64,000 bases of DNA. It comes from Ruegeria atlantica (lineage in GTDB: Bacteria; Pseudomonadota; Alphaproteobacteria; Rhodobacterales; Rhodobacteraceae). Below the pieces are notes generated by a model. The model ran no database searches. It worked only from the letters and a program-made list of their open reading frames with translations, and had not been told where the DNA came from. The DNA lies in assembly GCF_001458195.1 (NCBI RefSeq), contig NZ_CYPU01000049.1:116451-180450 (forward strand). Reading direction: 5' to 3'. This document shows, piece after piece, positions 9,789-19,349 of the stretch. The number at the start of each line of letters is the position of its first letter. The first letter of the stretch is position 1. Position numbers and translations under genes: made by a program.

Positions 9789-10961
9789 ATGGCACTTTCC
9801 GACAGTCAGATTCGAACAGCAAAACCACGCACCAAACGATATCGTCTGTCCGATGGTGGCGGTTTGGTGATGGATGTAACACCCGCCGGATCGAAGGTGT
9901 GGCGGTATCGCCTGCAGACGGACGGGAAAGACCGCACCGTCACGTTGGGGCAGTGGCCCGCCATGAGCCTGCTGGACGCCAGACAGGCCGCATTGGACCT
10001 CAAACGACAGGGTGCGGACCCTGCACTGGCACAAGCCCGTCAACGGGCCGCACAGGCCGTCACGTTCCAGAGTGTGACCGAGGCTTACATGGCCCGAGAA
10101 CAGCCACATTGGGCACCCGGCCACTACAAGCGATTTAGAAACAGGATGACCGGCGACGTGTGGCCCATATTGGGCGGCATGCATCCGCGTGACATCCAGC
10201 CTGTCGACGCCATACGCGCGGTCCAGCCCATATCCAACCGAGGCGCGCAGGATACGGCTGTGCGGGTGCTGGGGATGATAGGGCAGGTGCTGCGCTATGC
10301 TGTGGCCCGAGGACAGGCCGACCGGGACGTGACAGCCGATCTGAGGGGTGGAATGGACCGACCACCGCCCGTGCGTCACATGGCAGCCGTTACGGACCGT
10401 GCGGGTGTTGGTGAGCTGTTACGTGACCTGTGGGCGTGGCCGGGCGGGTCATACGGCAAGACCATCCACCAGCTTTGTGCCTACACGTTCCAGCGGCCCG
10501 GTGAAATATGCGCCATGCGGTGGGCCGACATCGATCTGGATGCAGCACTGTGGACCTATCGTGTCGGCAAAGTCGACATCGATCACGCCGTGCCCCTGAG
10601 CTACCAGGTGGTTGATATTTTGCGCGCCATGGACACGCATGCCCTGCCTTTCGTGTTCTACAGCCGAACCGCATCAGCAGGCCACACCAGCACGGTCATC
10701 AGCAGCAAGATAGCGGACAAGCTCGGTTGGCGCGGTCGACACACGGCGCATGGATGGCGCGCAACGGCCCGCACGCGGATTGCGGAGGATCTTGGCACCG
10801 ACCCGAGAATCATCGAACAGCAGCTGAGCCACACTGTTCCAGAGGCGCACGGACGGGCCTATAACCGAACGCTTCACCTGTCTGAACGACGCCAGATGAT
10901 GCAGGATTATGCCGACCTGCTGGACGGTTTACGCAACGTAATTCCTGACAAGGTGACGTAG
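9789..10961 (+). CDS. int: P4-type tyrosine recombinase/integrase
   Basis: A 390-aa site-specific recombinase. The N-terminal DUF4102-type arm-binding region has the usual LSDSQIRTAKP...LSDGGGLVMDV opening, followed by a SAM-like core-binding domain and the catalytic domain. Catalytic residues visible are Arg in QRPGEICAMRW, His-x-x-Arg in HGWRATART, His in QLSHTV, and the nucleophile Tyr in GRAYNR near residue 368. The length is typical. This family commonly targets the 3' ends of tRNA genes, matching the repeat at 9644 and the tRNA-Met at the far boundary. It probably excises and integrates the whole island. Confidence 0.93.
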   Translation: MALSDSQIRTAKPRTKRYRLSDGGGLVMDVTPAGSKVWRYRLQTDGKDRTVTLGQWPAMSLLDARQAALDLKRQGADPALAQARQRAAQAVTFQSVTEAYMAREQPHWAPGHYKRFRNRMTGDVWPILGGMHPRDIQPVDAIRAVQPISNRGAQDTAVRVLGMIGQVLRYAVARGQADRDVTADLRGGMDRPPPVRHMAAVTDRAGVGELLRDLWAWPGGSYGKTIHQLCAYTFQRPGEICAMRWADIDLDAALWTYRVGKVDIDHAVPLSYQVVDILRAMDTHALPFVFYSRTASAGHTSTVISSKIADKLGWRGRHTAHGWRATARTRIAEDLGTDPRIIEQQLSHTVPEAHGRAYNRTLHLSERRQMMQDYADLLDGLRNVIPDKVT

Positions 10962-10983
10962 CGTCATCAACAGGTTGCGCGGA

Positions 10984-11036
10984 CATATGTCACAATACGT
11001 ATATGACTGCTCATATAGATAATACGTAACGTTATC
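10984..11036. promoter_or_regulatory. Palindrome-rich control region downstream of the integrase
   Basis: Contains CATATG (10984), GTATATGAC (10999), TCATATAG (11011) and an inverted repeat GATAA...TTATC around a GTAACGTTA core (11018-11036). It precedes the small-gene/replication operon and echoes the motifs upstream of the integrase. A repressor or excisionase binding region is plausible. Confidence 0.4.
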
Positions 11037-11099
11037 AAAGACTTGCAAGACTAGATCGGAGTTGTCAGGTTATACTCAGTTAGTCAACGGAGTAACGAC

Positions 11100-11333
11100 A
11101 TGACACCTGATAAGACATACACCCAATGGGACTGGACACAGCCCGCAACGGTCCGCGTGGCCCTAAAAGCCCACCAGCTTGACGTCAACACACCGGCGCT
11201 CGCAAAGCACCGCCGGAACAATACCGGCCCGGCATTCCAACAACTGTCGCCAGAGCTGGTGTTGTACTGGATGGACGGTCGCACCCGTGCCGAGCAACTG
11301 GCGTATTTTGCGTCGCTGGAGTCTGCTGCGTGA
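11100..11333 (+). CDS. Small hypothetical island protein
   Basis: A 77-aa protein with no recognised family. GGAG lies 9 bases before the ATG, giving a good ribosome binding site. The C-terminal half (SPELVLYWMDGRTRAEQLAYFASLE) looks like a short helical segment. It is the first gene after the integrase control region and is followed on the same strand by another small gene, so an early regulatory or excision role is possible but not shown. Confidence 0.6.
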   Translation: MTPDKTYTQWDWTQPATVRVALKAHQLDVNTPALAKHRRNNTGPAFQQLSPELVLYWMDGRTRAEQLAYFASLESAA

Positions 11334-11397
11334 CACACCTGCCACGCAACGGACCGTGCGTGAGTATCGGGACAACTCGGTCCATGAGGATGACAAT

Positions 11398-11544
11398 ATG
11401 AAACGCGACCGAGAAGACGAACTGCTGGAAGCGCAAGGTGACGTTCATTACAGAGCGACCCGTTTTGAACAGTACGGTGGCTGGCACAACGAACAATTGC
11501 TCAAACGGGCGGTAAAGCGTCTTGAAGAGCTGGAAGCTGCCTAA
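11398..11544 (+). CDS. Very small hypothetical island protein
   Basis: A 48-aa charged, mostly helical peptide starting MKRDREDELL and ending KRLEELEAA. The ATG at 11398 is preceded by TGAGGA with about 8 bases spacing, which is why I choose it over the longer open frame that begins upstream. No family recognised. Confidence 0.5.
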   Translation: MKRDREDELLEAQGDVHYRATRFEQYGGWHNEQLLKRAVKRLEELEAA

Positions 11545-11607
11545 GCATACCGTCAGAGCGTAATTCCGGCCACTCCAAGCCATGGCAACGGTTGCTGCGA
11601 CGCAAAA

Positions 11608-11633
11608 CCCCCGGCCTTTTTACGGGCCGGGGG
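11608..11633. terminator. Strong GC hairpin before the replication gene
   Basis: CCCCCGGCC and GGCCGGGGG form a perfect 9-bp stem around an 8-base loop. On the + strand no T-run follows. On the - strand the stem is followed by TTTTG. It may terminate antisense transcription or act as an attenuator or mRNA-stabilising structure ahead of the replication gene. Confidence 0.55.
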
Positions 11634-11673
11634 AACAACAACACCCAACCCCATACAAAGGACAGACGGTGCC

Positions 11674-14250
11674 ATGGCAAAAGATAACCCACCCACAGTT
11701 ACAAATGCAACCGTTTGGGAGCAGGCCGGATATGAGCACAATTGGCTGACGTTTGTTGTGTTCAGTCAGGGTGCCGATAATCCCAAGCTCGGCAAGTTCC
11801 CGACCAAGCCGAACGCGGTAAGATACCCACATAGCAAAGAGGACGCCGCCAGATACACCTATTCCGAGGTGCAGCGGTTTCTGTCCGTGCCGCGATCTGG
11901 CGACATGGTGACCTGCTACGACGACCCAATAGTTAGCATCACCTACGGATACCTGCCGCGACCGGATAGTTTGCTGACATTTGCTGACTTGGACGGTTGC
12001 CGGGATCCGGTAACGGGTGTCATCGACCAATGGGCACAAGACATCATATCGCTGGAAGAGACCTATGTTGAGGTGTCCGCATCGGGCACGGGCCTGCGTA
12101 TCGTCATGACCCGCGAGCCGGGCGATGCTGAACAATCACATGTGGAGGCCAACGGGTGCGGGTTCTTCGCAAACAGCAGGATTGCAGCCGCTCTGACGTT
12201 CAATGCTCTGGATGGGCACAACGTGCAGCCGACAGCCGCTCCGTCCATCAAACAGGCCGTATTGGCTCGACGTGGGCACATAGCACCCGGGACGGAACGC
12301 CAGTCCTACGAGGGTGACGATGACGTGCCTGTCGAGCTGGTAAAGGCGATGCTTGAGATGCTGCCGAATGACGCGCCACCGTCAGGCAAGAGTAAGCACC
12401 GTGGACTGAGCTATGACGATTGGCGCGACGTGGGCTTTGCGGTCTGTCACAGCCTTGGGCACGAGGAAGGTGGACCGCTGTTTGAGGCGTGGAGCAGCAA
12501 GAGTAAAAAGTTCAGCGCCAAAGAGCACGCCCGAGAATGGAAAGGGTTAAAGCCCGATGGACGTCTCACGTTCGGTAAACTCTGCTACCTGGTACGTAAT
12601 GCCCATGGCGGGATTTACCCGCCGCACGTAGCGGCCATGATGCACAGCCGCACCCTGCAGCAGCGCCACGCCCCTCTGCTGCCCGATGCCGCCGCGTCCC
12701 TGAGTGCGGCGCTCACTGTTGTTGCACCCGTGCCTGCGGTGCCCGGCGTGTCACACCCCATGCCGACGGGTGTGACTGTGGACCAGTGGGGCGATACGCA
12801 GCCTGTGGACTTGATGCGGCCCGTTTTGGCACCGAGACTGCCCGAGCAATGCGTTCCGCCCGTCCTGCGCCCGCTCATGTCCGACGACGGGCCGTCAATG
12901 GGCGTTCCTCCCGAAATTATATTCTGCGCCTGTATCGGTAGCGTTGTGGCGGCGATGGACGACCGTATGGAGATCATTCCGCATGCAGGATCTGTTTGGC
13001 GGGAAAGCCCGCGTCTGTGGTTGGCTATGATTGGGGATGCCTCGGTCAAGAAAACGCCCGGCCTGAATCTCGGCATGAAGCCCGCGAAACGAATTGACCG
13101 GGACAATGCCGAAACCGATGGTCAAAGCATCGCAAGATGGCAGGTCGAGCTGAAGCGGTACAACACCGCGCTCAAGAGATATACCGACGGCAAAGATGGT
13201 GCCGAACAACCCGAAGGCTTTGCTCCACAACACCCAAATACGGATCGGTTGCTGGTTGGGGATGCTACGGTCGAAAAGCTGGGCGACATCCTGCAACACA
13301 ATCCACGTGGCGTTACCATGCTGCGTGACGAGTTGTCTGGCTGGTTCGCCAGTGTGGAAGGTCGAGGCGGTGCCGCTACATCACGGGCCGCTTTTCTGTC
13401 GCTGTATAACGGCGGTTCTTATCCGGTCGACCGCATCGGTCGCGGTACTCTGATAATCGATTCATGGTCCGCATCGATCATAGGCGGTATCCAGCCAAGC
13501 GCGCTGGCCGTAGCGATGAAGTATTCGCCCGATGACGGTTTGCTGCAACGGTTCTATCCAATTTTTGCCAGCCGTGCCCCCAGAGCCACGAACACACCCA
13601 CAAACCCCAACAACATGCACATGTTCGACGCGGTGGTCCGCAAGGTCCACAACAGCCGCAACGGGACCGTAGAGCTGTCACCAGAGGCTGTGGCAATACT
13701 TGATGAGTGTTGGGGCACTGTGCACAGCCTTGTGGCGGGTGGTGGGCTGTCAGGGCGTCTCACCAGTCATTTGTCCAAATGGGAAGGTGGCCTGTTCCGC
13801 TGGGCGCTCGTGATGCACGCAATCGAAGCGGCAAGCTATGAGCACGAACCGACCGCATATCCCGTAACGGCACAGACGGCGCGTATCGTGGCAGACCTGC
13901 ACACGAGTTACTTTCTGCCGAGCGTGTTCGCCTTGTATGACGACATCCTCGGTGACGGTGGTGATGTTGAACACGTCCGGTGGATTGCTGGTTACATCCT
14001 GAGCACCCAATGCGAGACATTGGCGCTGCGTGACCTGCAACGGAACTATCGGGCGTGGCGTGCTATGGACGACACCACAAAGCTGCGTTTGATGCGCTAT
14101 ATGGAAGATAGTAATTGGGTATCTCCCACTGACGCAAATTTTCTGTCACGCAACTGGAACGTTAATCCAGCTGTTCACACGTTGTTCGTTGACGATGCCA
14201 AGCGCGAGAAAGAACGTAGAGCTGAGATCGTTGCCAAGATTAGGAGTTGA
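11674..14250 (+). CDS. PrimPol/PriCT-2/DUF3987 replication protein
   Basis: An 858-aa replication initiator of mobile elements. Residues about 15-210 resemble a primase-polymerase domain: the metal-binding DLD is at 105-107 and the SASGTGLRIVM block at 135-145, where an Arg takes the place of the histidine seen in many PrimPols. About 220-300 is a PriCT-2 domain (YDDWRDVGFAVCHSLG...EWKGLKPDGRLTFGKL). About 380-800 is DUF3987, with a degenerate P-loop-like GDASVKKTPG near 452, LRDELSGWFAS near 550 and DDGLLQRFYPIF near 618. It should prime, and perhaps unwind, the element's own DNA. An inverted repeat directly follows the stop codon. Confidence 0.88.
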   Translation: MAKDNPPTVTNATVWEQAGYEHNWLTFVVFSQGADNPKLGKFPTKPNAVRYPHSKEDAARYTYSEVQRFLSVPRSGDMVTCYDDPIVSITYGYLPRPDSLLTFADLDGCRDPVTGVIDQWAQDIISLEETYVEVSASGTGLRIVMTREPGDAEQSHVEANGCGFFANSRIAAALTFNALDGHNVQPTAAPSIKQAVLARRGHIAPGTERQSYEGDDDVPVELVKAMLEMLPNDAPPSGKSKHRGLSYDDWRDVGFAVCHSLGHEEGGPLFEAWSSKSKKFSAKEHAREWKGLKPDGRLTFGKLCYLVRNAHGGIYPPHVAAMMHSRTLQQRHAPLLPDAAASLSAALTVVAPVPAVPGVSHPMPTGVTVDQWGDTQPVDLMRPVLAPRLPEQCVPPVLRPLMSDDGPSMGVPPEIIFCACIGSVVAAMDDRMEIIPHAGSVWRESPRLWLAMIGDASVKKTPGLNLGMKPAKRIDRDNAETDGQSIARWQVELKRYNTALKRYTDGKDGAEQPEGFAPQHPNTDRLLVGDATVEKLGDILQHNPRGVTMLRDELSGWFASVEGRGGAATSRAAFLSLYNGGSYPVDRIGRGTLIIDSWSASIIGGIQPSALAVAMKYSPDDGLLQRFYPIFASRAPRATNTPTNPNNMHMFDAVVRKVHNSRNGTVELSPEAVAILDECWGTVHSLVAGGGLSGRLTSHLSKWEGGLFRWALVMHAIEAASYEHEPTAYPVTAQTARIVADLHTSYFLPSVFALYDDILGDGGDVEHVRWIAGYILSTQCETLALRDLQRNYRAWRAMDDTTKLRLMRYMEDSNWVSPTDANFLSRNWNVNPAVHTLFVDDAKREKERRAEIVAKIRS

Positions 14251-14254
14251 GAGG

Positions 14255-14359
14255 TTTGTCGACAATGTCGCTCATGCGCGCGCGTATCGTGTGTCGTAAT
14301 AATAAGAAGAAGAGGTTAAAAAATTTGTCTTTTCGTACGCGAGCGACATTGTCGACAAA
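14255..14359. repeat. 19-bp inverted repeat after the replication gene (candidate origin)
   Basis: TTTGTCGACAATGTCGCTC at 14255-14273 is perfectly inverted at 14341-14359, with 67 bp between. Each arm contains the smaller palindrome TTGTCGACAA. The interval begins GC-rich (alternating GC) and ends AT-rich. Its position 5 bp after the primase gene makes it a candidate origin or replication-protein binding site; a transcript-level structure is the alternative. Confidence 0.6.
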
Positions 14360-14881
14360 TCCACCAAGGGTCAACGTGTGAACAACCAACGCAACTCTGT
14401 GGAGATGTACCGTTAACACCAACGAAACTATCACGGCACATATCAATCTATGGAGGGACATACATTCAACCAAGCAGCACGCGACAGTACAGGTACGGGT
14501 ATGGTCACACCCGTCACGCTCGGACCGCAACGGAACGCAACACACGAGACAGTACGGATACGAGAGACCAGCACCCCACCGCCCATACCGCCCCCATCGC
14601 TACGCATTGCCACGTGTTGGCTGCGCTGTGTGCTGCGTGTGGTGACGGCTGGTTGGGTGGGTACCAGCTAAGGCGGGGGGATAGTATGAAACTTTTCCGT
14701 TGGGGAACGTCACCGCGATGGGGAGGCTTCTTGTAGAGAAAAGACAAAAAATGACCCTAAAATAACCTGAGACTATGGGTTTTGAGCATACCCACAATCT
14801 AAGGCTATTGCTCTGAGCGTGCCGCTTTTATAAGATCGTTGGCATCGCGTGCCTGCCCCAGCGTGTCCTTGGTGGTTCCTG
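14360..14881. other. Gene-poor stretch downstream of the inverted repeat
   Basis: About 520 bp. A 73-codon frame (14450-14671) has low-complexity, unlikely composition, and a 16-codon frame starting at 14695 has a G-rich upstream stretch, but neither is convincing. Partial direct repeats GACAGTAC occur at about 14482 and 14548. Confidence 0.4.
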
Positions 14882-15127
14882 ATGAAAATTTACGATTTTA
14901 GCGAAACGCTCACACGTGACATCCAGATAACGCAAACCAAAGCGTTTATTTTCAAAGCCCGGCAGATGATTGCAAAGCATGCGGGCCACCCGACCACGTA
15001 CGAAACCACCGGCGATGAGGACCATCGAATAATTTGTCACGGCGTGTGCCTGCAATTGCCGCTGGATTGCCGCTCCAGCAAACACGTGTTCGAACTTTGG
15101 AAGGTTGAGTATGACCAAAGAAGCTGA
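14882..15127 (+). CDS. Hypothetical island protein
   Basis: An 81-aa protein beginning MKIYDFSETLTRD. I chose the ATG at 14882 rather than upstream alternatives because the composition becomes protein-like from there, though the ribosome binding site is weak. It overlaps the start of the following broken gene by 17 bp, an arrangement typical of the island's small genes. No family recognised. Confidence 0.45.
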   Translation: MKIYDFSETLTRDIQITQTKAFIFKARQMIAKHAGHPTTYETTGDEDHRIICHGVCLQLPLDCRSSKHVFELWKVEYDQRS

Positions 15128-15489
15128 AGCACTGGGCCTGTTACGCAAAGAACTGGAGCGACGCTGACTTGCCAGAGATACCGACAACCGTTGATGGCTG
15201 GGTCGACTTCCTGACCAAACCACCATCCTGATACCGACAGGCGCGTCTCGACTTCTTGAACGACGCGGATTTGGACGATCGGAACGCCTGTCTGGAGGCA
15301 CGTCAGCAGGCCGCAACAAACGGCTTTGACCCCATACCGCTGACCTGTGCCGCTGTGGCCAGTCACTTGAAAGCCGACGACCTGCGATCCGCGTTTGGAT
15401 GGATTGGGGCCGTCACAGAGGCCGCGATTGATCCGGTCGCGGCCTGTCCTGCGGTTAAGGGCAGACTGACCGTCACTCAGTTCGCCTGA
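15111..15489 (+). pseudogene. Broken small island gene (frameshift and nonsense)
   Basis: An ATG at 15111 opens MTKEAEALGLLRKELERR and then stops. Shifting one frame near 15155 continues as SDADLPEIPTTVDGWVDFL, hits TGA at 15229-15231, and resumes as YRQARLDFLNDADLDDRN on to a stop at 15489. Together these read like one protein of about 125 aa broken by one frameshift and one nonsense change. Function unknown. Confidence 0.5.
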
Positions 15490-15606
15490 ACGCTCGACAC
15501 CGGATCACACACCACGACCTGGCGATGCATCGCTGAAGAGAATCTATACTGACAGGACCATCAGTGAAGCGCTTGTGTGCGCCGCCCGAGTTTCGACCGG
15601 CACTAA

Positions 15607-18600
15607 TCACCAACGGGCCGTGAGGAAAGCGCCAAACCCTTGCTCTTCGCCGTTTGAGTTCCATGTGTACCCGTAGTTTGCTGCAATCTGCACGTTATCG
15701 GCCACTTGGGCAGCGAGGCCGAGTCCCAGCGTCACTGCTTGCTTGCCGCGGTTTTGGCCGAATTGGTCAAAGCTACCAAAAATAGGACTCGAAACTGTAA
15801 CTTCGTTTTCATCATCGGATGCGGCGATCCAGTCATAGTGATAGCGAGCAAAGCCTGTTGCTGCCATTCGAGTGCTACCCGACTGAAATTCATGAGTGGC
15901 GTTCAGGCCAACGGATGTGATGAACGCTTCGGCATCGGCATCATTGATCGTATAGTTAAAGTCGCCGCCGCCGGTTTCGGTGACTTCATCCTGGTCAACA
16001 TAGGCATAGACGGCATCAAACAGTGGCGTCAACGTTAGCCCGTTCGCCAGTTTGTACTGAGTATTTGCACGCACTCCGGCGAAAACACCTTGGCTGTCAA
16101 AGCTGGCCTCTGCCTCTCCACCCGTAAAGCCACCTACATCATCATTATCACGCGAGGTATCATTGTCGGTGTACGAGTAACCAATGACGCCACTGAAGGT
16201 CCAACCGTTGTTTGCAAAGTAGCTGCCATAAGCGCCTATGTGGTAGGTGTCACCATCGAAATCCTGATCGATCACATCGTGTTCGTCCATTTCGATATTA
16301 CCGAATCCGGCATACAAGCCTGCCGTCACAGGGCCATCCTCGTATATATCGCCACCAAACAAGAAGGCACTAAGGTCATAGTCAAAATTTCCCAATCCAT
16401 TGTCACCATCGACCTGACCAGTGACGTAAACAGCGTCAAACCACAGACGAGAGGAATTTGTGTCTTGGATCGTTAACGGTGCAGACAAACCTTGGCTTAC
16501 TTCCGGACCCTGACCAAACCCGGGAACGGTACCACCCCAACTGTTGGCGCGCTCGCCGCTGGCACGGTCCAATATGAGTTTTGATACGAGGTCCAGTTGC
16601 TCCAAGCCAACGGTGAGATAGGAGGAGTACGCCTCACCGTGAACTGAGTTGAGTTGTGCAAGTTGGTTGTTGTTCAGATTGGTAATGGTTGAACCAAGCA
16701 CCGCTCCGGAAGTCAGAGCCGTGTTTGGGTTTTGCTGTGCAGCAGTACCAATAGCGGTCGTGAAACTTGCATGGTTAGGAGATCCGGTTTGACCCAGCGC
16801 TTTGTTTCCGAGTTGCGTTGGGTTCAGTTGCTGAAACCCAATGTCAATCTGACCCGATGTTGTTGGCGTGCCGACAATGAATGGTGATACGATTGCCGGT
16901 AGATTTCCACCTTCGACTAGGGTTGGCGCGTTGCCGTCGATCGAAGCCGCTGTAACAACTGTATAGTTGTTGCCCGCCACGTAATCCTGCGCGGACAGTC
17001 CCGTTTGAACTGGCTGCACCTCGATTGTCATCGCATCGGTCCCAGTAAGGCCTCCTGAAACAGCCAAAAGGTCGGCGTTTTGGGCGGCGTTCGGGTCGAC
17101 CTCTGCGCGCAAAGTACCACCACTGGTGAAATCAGCATCCCCGGTGATGTTCAATGTACCGATGGAGTTGCCGGGCGCGACCGTCCCACCGTTAACTGTA
17201 AGGTTTCGGGTGGTGCCTGTCCCCGCCAAGGTTGCTGCTGATTGAACTGACGTGAATGAGGGGGTCAGTGTGCCGTTGACAACGGTGGTTCCGTCTTCCA
17301 AAGATAACGATCCGGAGAAAGTGGAATTGCCGTTCAGTTCAAGTGTTCCGGGTCCCTGCTTGACCACATTTCCTGGATTGCTGCCGTCTGCCGCATCCGA
17401 GATTGCCCCGGAATACTCGATGCGGCTACCTGCGCCCATGGTGTTGAACGTCAGATTGCCTCCGAAGTCGCCCGCTGGCACGTTTCCGGTGCTGGTATCA
17501 ACCGGCGCGTCAACTGCCTGCAGGTCTTGGGACAGATTAAGAATCCCGTTTCCGTTGACAACGAAAGTATTGATACCCGTGAACTGTGTAACAGCCGGAT
17601 CAATTGTCACCGGTCCGTCGATCGCAAATTCAACTGTCGCCTGTTGCGGCAGTGTTTTCTGAGATGTGGTGCAAGGCGCGGCACTGCCGCCAGGGCCGCA
17701 AACACTATCGAAAAACGCTTGATCGGCCGGATCATTCGGATCCAGCCCCACATCAGCCGGCGTGGAGGGCCGCGACGTTGTAGCGGTCACCCGCACCTCG
17801 CCCTCAACAACAGATCCGGGCCGCCAGATCAGTTTGAAATCATCCGTAGATGTGCCTCCGTCGATCGCAAAACCCGTTGCGGTCGACCCAAGGATCTGTC
17901 CGGCATTGTCGATGGTACCGGCGCTAAGTGTTCCATCTATCGCGCTGGCAACGTTGCGGCCATCAATGACGCCCGTGGCCGCATTATTAACCGTGCCCCC
18001 CCCGGCACCTAGTGTTATCGCGGACCCGAGGACACCGCCCGGCACCGTGGCGTTAATAGTGCCGCTGTTTTCGACAGTCGCGCCACCGAATAAATTAACC
18101 GCAGTGCCCGTGTTTTGTGTGCCTGTCACGTCAAGCGAGATAATCCCTTCATTGGTAAGAACTCCCCCATCCATTTGGATCGCCTCGACCAGGGTCTTGC
18201 CCGTTGAAGTGGTCGTCCCCACAGTCGTTTGACGCAGGATCCGACCTGTATTTATCAGTCTACCGTCGTCGCCCAGCTTGATCGTGGAATCGCCCTGCCG
18301 CCCAATCGACACGATTTCTCCCGCATTCCTCACGAGGATGTTCGACGCTCTATTTCCGGGCGTCTGCCCCTGAATGGCCTCCGCAAATGCGGTGATCGTT
18401 CCGCCATTCGCAATTATGACGTTGTTACCAACCGCAACGATCCCTTGATTTTTGTCCCCAGTTGCTTCGATCGTCGCTCCTGGCGATAGTGACACGGCAC
18501 CCGCATTGCCATCCGAGCCAACAAAGATCGGGGCGAGCTGCTTTTCTCCCAGACCAGGCCCGACACCCGTGGCTGGGATCGGCGGGGGGGCCGTCAGCGT

Positions 18601-18879
18601 GGCACCGGATCGCAGGATCACGCCAAAACCGATCGTTTTACCGCTGCCGTCGCGCCCGTCGAAGGACGCTGTGGTCGCGCTCCCGCTGGCGCAATCCACA
18701 ACGCCGCCTACCGGAACGGTGATAACACCGTTGCCGGCATCGGTACTGCTCGGGGTCACGGTGCAGGCCGCATCCGCCTTCGGCGTCGCAGCGAGTGCCA
18801 GCAACATCGCCCCTGCGCACACAGAACTCTTGAGGATGACTTTGCCACGCCGATCGGAGAAAAAATGATAGTGTAACAT
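15607..18879 (-). CDS. Autotransporter outer-membrane beta-barrel protein
   Basis: A 1090-aa type Va secretion protein. A signal peptide ends near ...ATPKADA-A (residues 1-38). A repetitive beta-helical passenger follows (about 40-690), including an autotransporter-associated repeat near GTLELNGNSTFSGSLSL and the typical NGGTVAPGNSIGTLNI block. A C-terminal 12-strand autotransporter beta-domain occupies about 810-1090 and ends with ...FLTARW, the terminal aromatic recognised by the BAM machinery. No protease or lipase motif is visible in the passenger, so adhesion or self-association is the likeliest role. It is opposite in strand to the island backbone and lies between decayed genes and IS remnants, which suggests cargo. 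Confidence 0.92.
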   Translation of the reverse strand: MLHYHFFSDRRGKVILKSSVCAGAMLLALAATPKADAACTVTPSSTDAGNGVITVPVGGVVDCASGSATTASFDGRDGSGKTIGFGVILRSGATLTAPPPIPATGVGPGLGEKQLAPIFVGSDGNAGAVSLSPGATIEATGDKNQGIVAVGNNVIIANGGTITAFAEAIQGQTPGNRASNILVRNAGEIVSIGRQGDSTIKLGDDGRLINTGRILRQTTVGTTTSTGKTLVEAIQMDGGVLTNEGIISLDVTGTQNTGTAVNLFGGATVENSGTINATVPGGVLGSAITLGAGGGTVNNAATGVIDGRNVASAIDGTLSAGTIDNAGQILGSTATGFAIDGGTSTDDFKLIWRPGSVVEGEVRVTATTSRPSTPADVGLDPNDPADQAFFDSVCGPGGSAAPCTTSQKTLPQQATVEFAIDGPVTIDPAVTQFTGINTFVVNGNGILNLSQDLQAVDAPVDTSTGNVPAGDFGGNLTFNTMGAGSRIEYSGAISDAADGSNPGNVVKQGPGTLELNGNSTFSGSLSLEDGTTVVNGTLTPSFTSVQSAATLAGTGTTRNLTVNGGTVAPGNSIGTLNITGDADFTSGGTLRAEVDPNAAQNADLLAVSGGLTGTDAMTIEVQPVQTGLSAQDYVAGNNYTVVTAASIDGNAPTLVEGGNLPAIVSPFIVGTPTTSGQIDIGFQQLNPTQLGNKALGQTGSPNHASFTTAIGTAAQQNPNTALTSGAVLGSTITNLNNNQLAQLNSVHGEAYSSYLTVGLEQLDLVSKLILDRASGERANSWGGTVPGFGQGPEVSQGLSAPLTIQDTNSSRLWFDAVYVTGQVDGDNGLGNFDYDLSAFLFGGDIYEDGPVTAGLYAGFGNIEMDEHDVIDQDFDGDTYHIGAYGSYFANNGWTFSGVIGYSYTDNDTSRDNDDVGGFTGGEAEASFDSQGVFAGVRANTQYKLANGLTLTPLFDAVYAYVDQDEVTETGGGDFNYTINDADAEAFITSVGLNATHEFQSGSTRMAATGFARYHYDWIAASDDENEVTVSSPIFGSFDQFGQNRGKQAVTLGLGLAAQVADNVQIAANYGYTWNSNGEEQGFGAFLTARW

Positions 18880-19349
18880 TCTGTCCTCACTCGTTCATTG
18901 TTGGTGCCGCCATCTCATCAGACACATTCATGAAATCCAACATCTTTTTTGCGGCTAACCCCAAGAAGGCTGAGGATTGGTGCCCCAAGACCAAATCGAA
19001 CCAATCTCTGTATGCCGCCAAATGCAAGGACATACCCAGTACAAAGCTGACGTCACTCAGACAGAGCGGTCTTTTGGTTTAGTTTGAAATTGTGGCGTGA
19101 GTAAAGGTGTCGTTTGCGGTTGACATGGCTATAGACGGAAGGACGAACGGCGGAGAATGTTGTACAAACATCGCATTTGCCCAAATTGGAACGTGGCACG
19201 TTCTCGTCGCCGAAACGGCAGGTGAGAATTCTCTGCCCGGTAGTTAATTCAACGGCCTATTGCCCGTATCGGTGCGTTGCTGATGACTTTCATCTTTGCG
19301 CCATAGGAACCCAACTTGTTCGTTACGATTACTTGGAGGCGTCGAGCCG
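18880..19349. other. Intergenic region upstream of the autotransporter
   Basis: About 470 bp. GAGGA lies just before the autotransporter start. No other gene is supported. Confidence 0.4.

Noticed and set aside
14450..14671. 73-codon frame after the inverted repeat
   Set aside because: Low-complexity Pro/Thr-rich composition and no clear binding site; kept only as part of a gene-poor stretch.
16090..18868. Several long + strand frames opposite the autotransporter
   Set aside because: They are mirror frames of a repetitive GC-rich gene, have no binding sites and unlikely amino acid composition.
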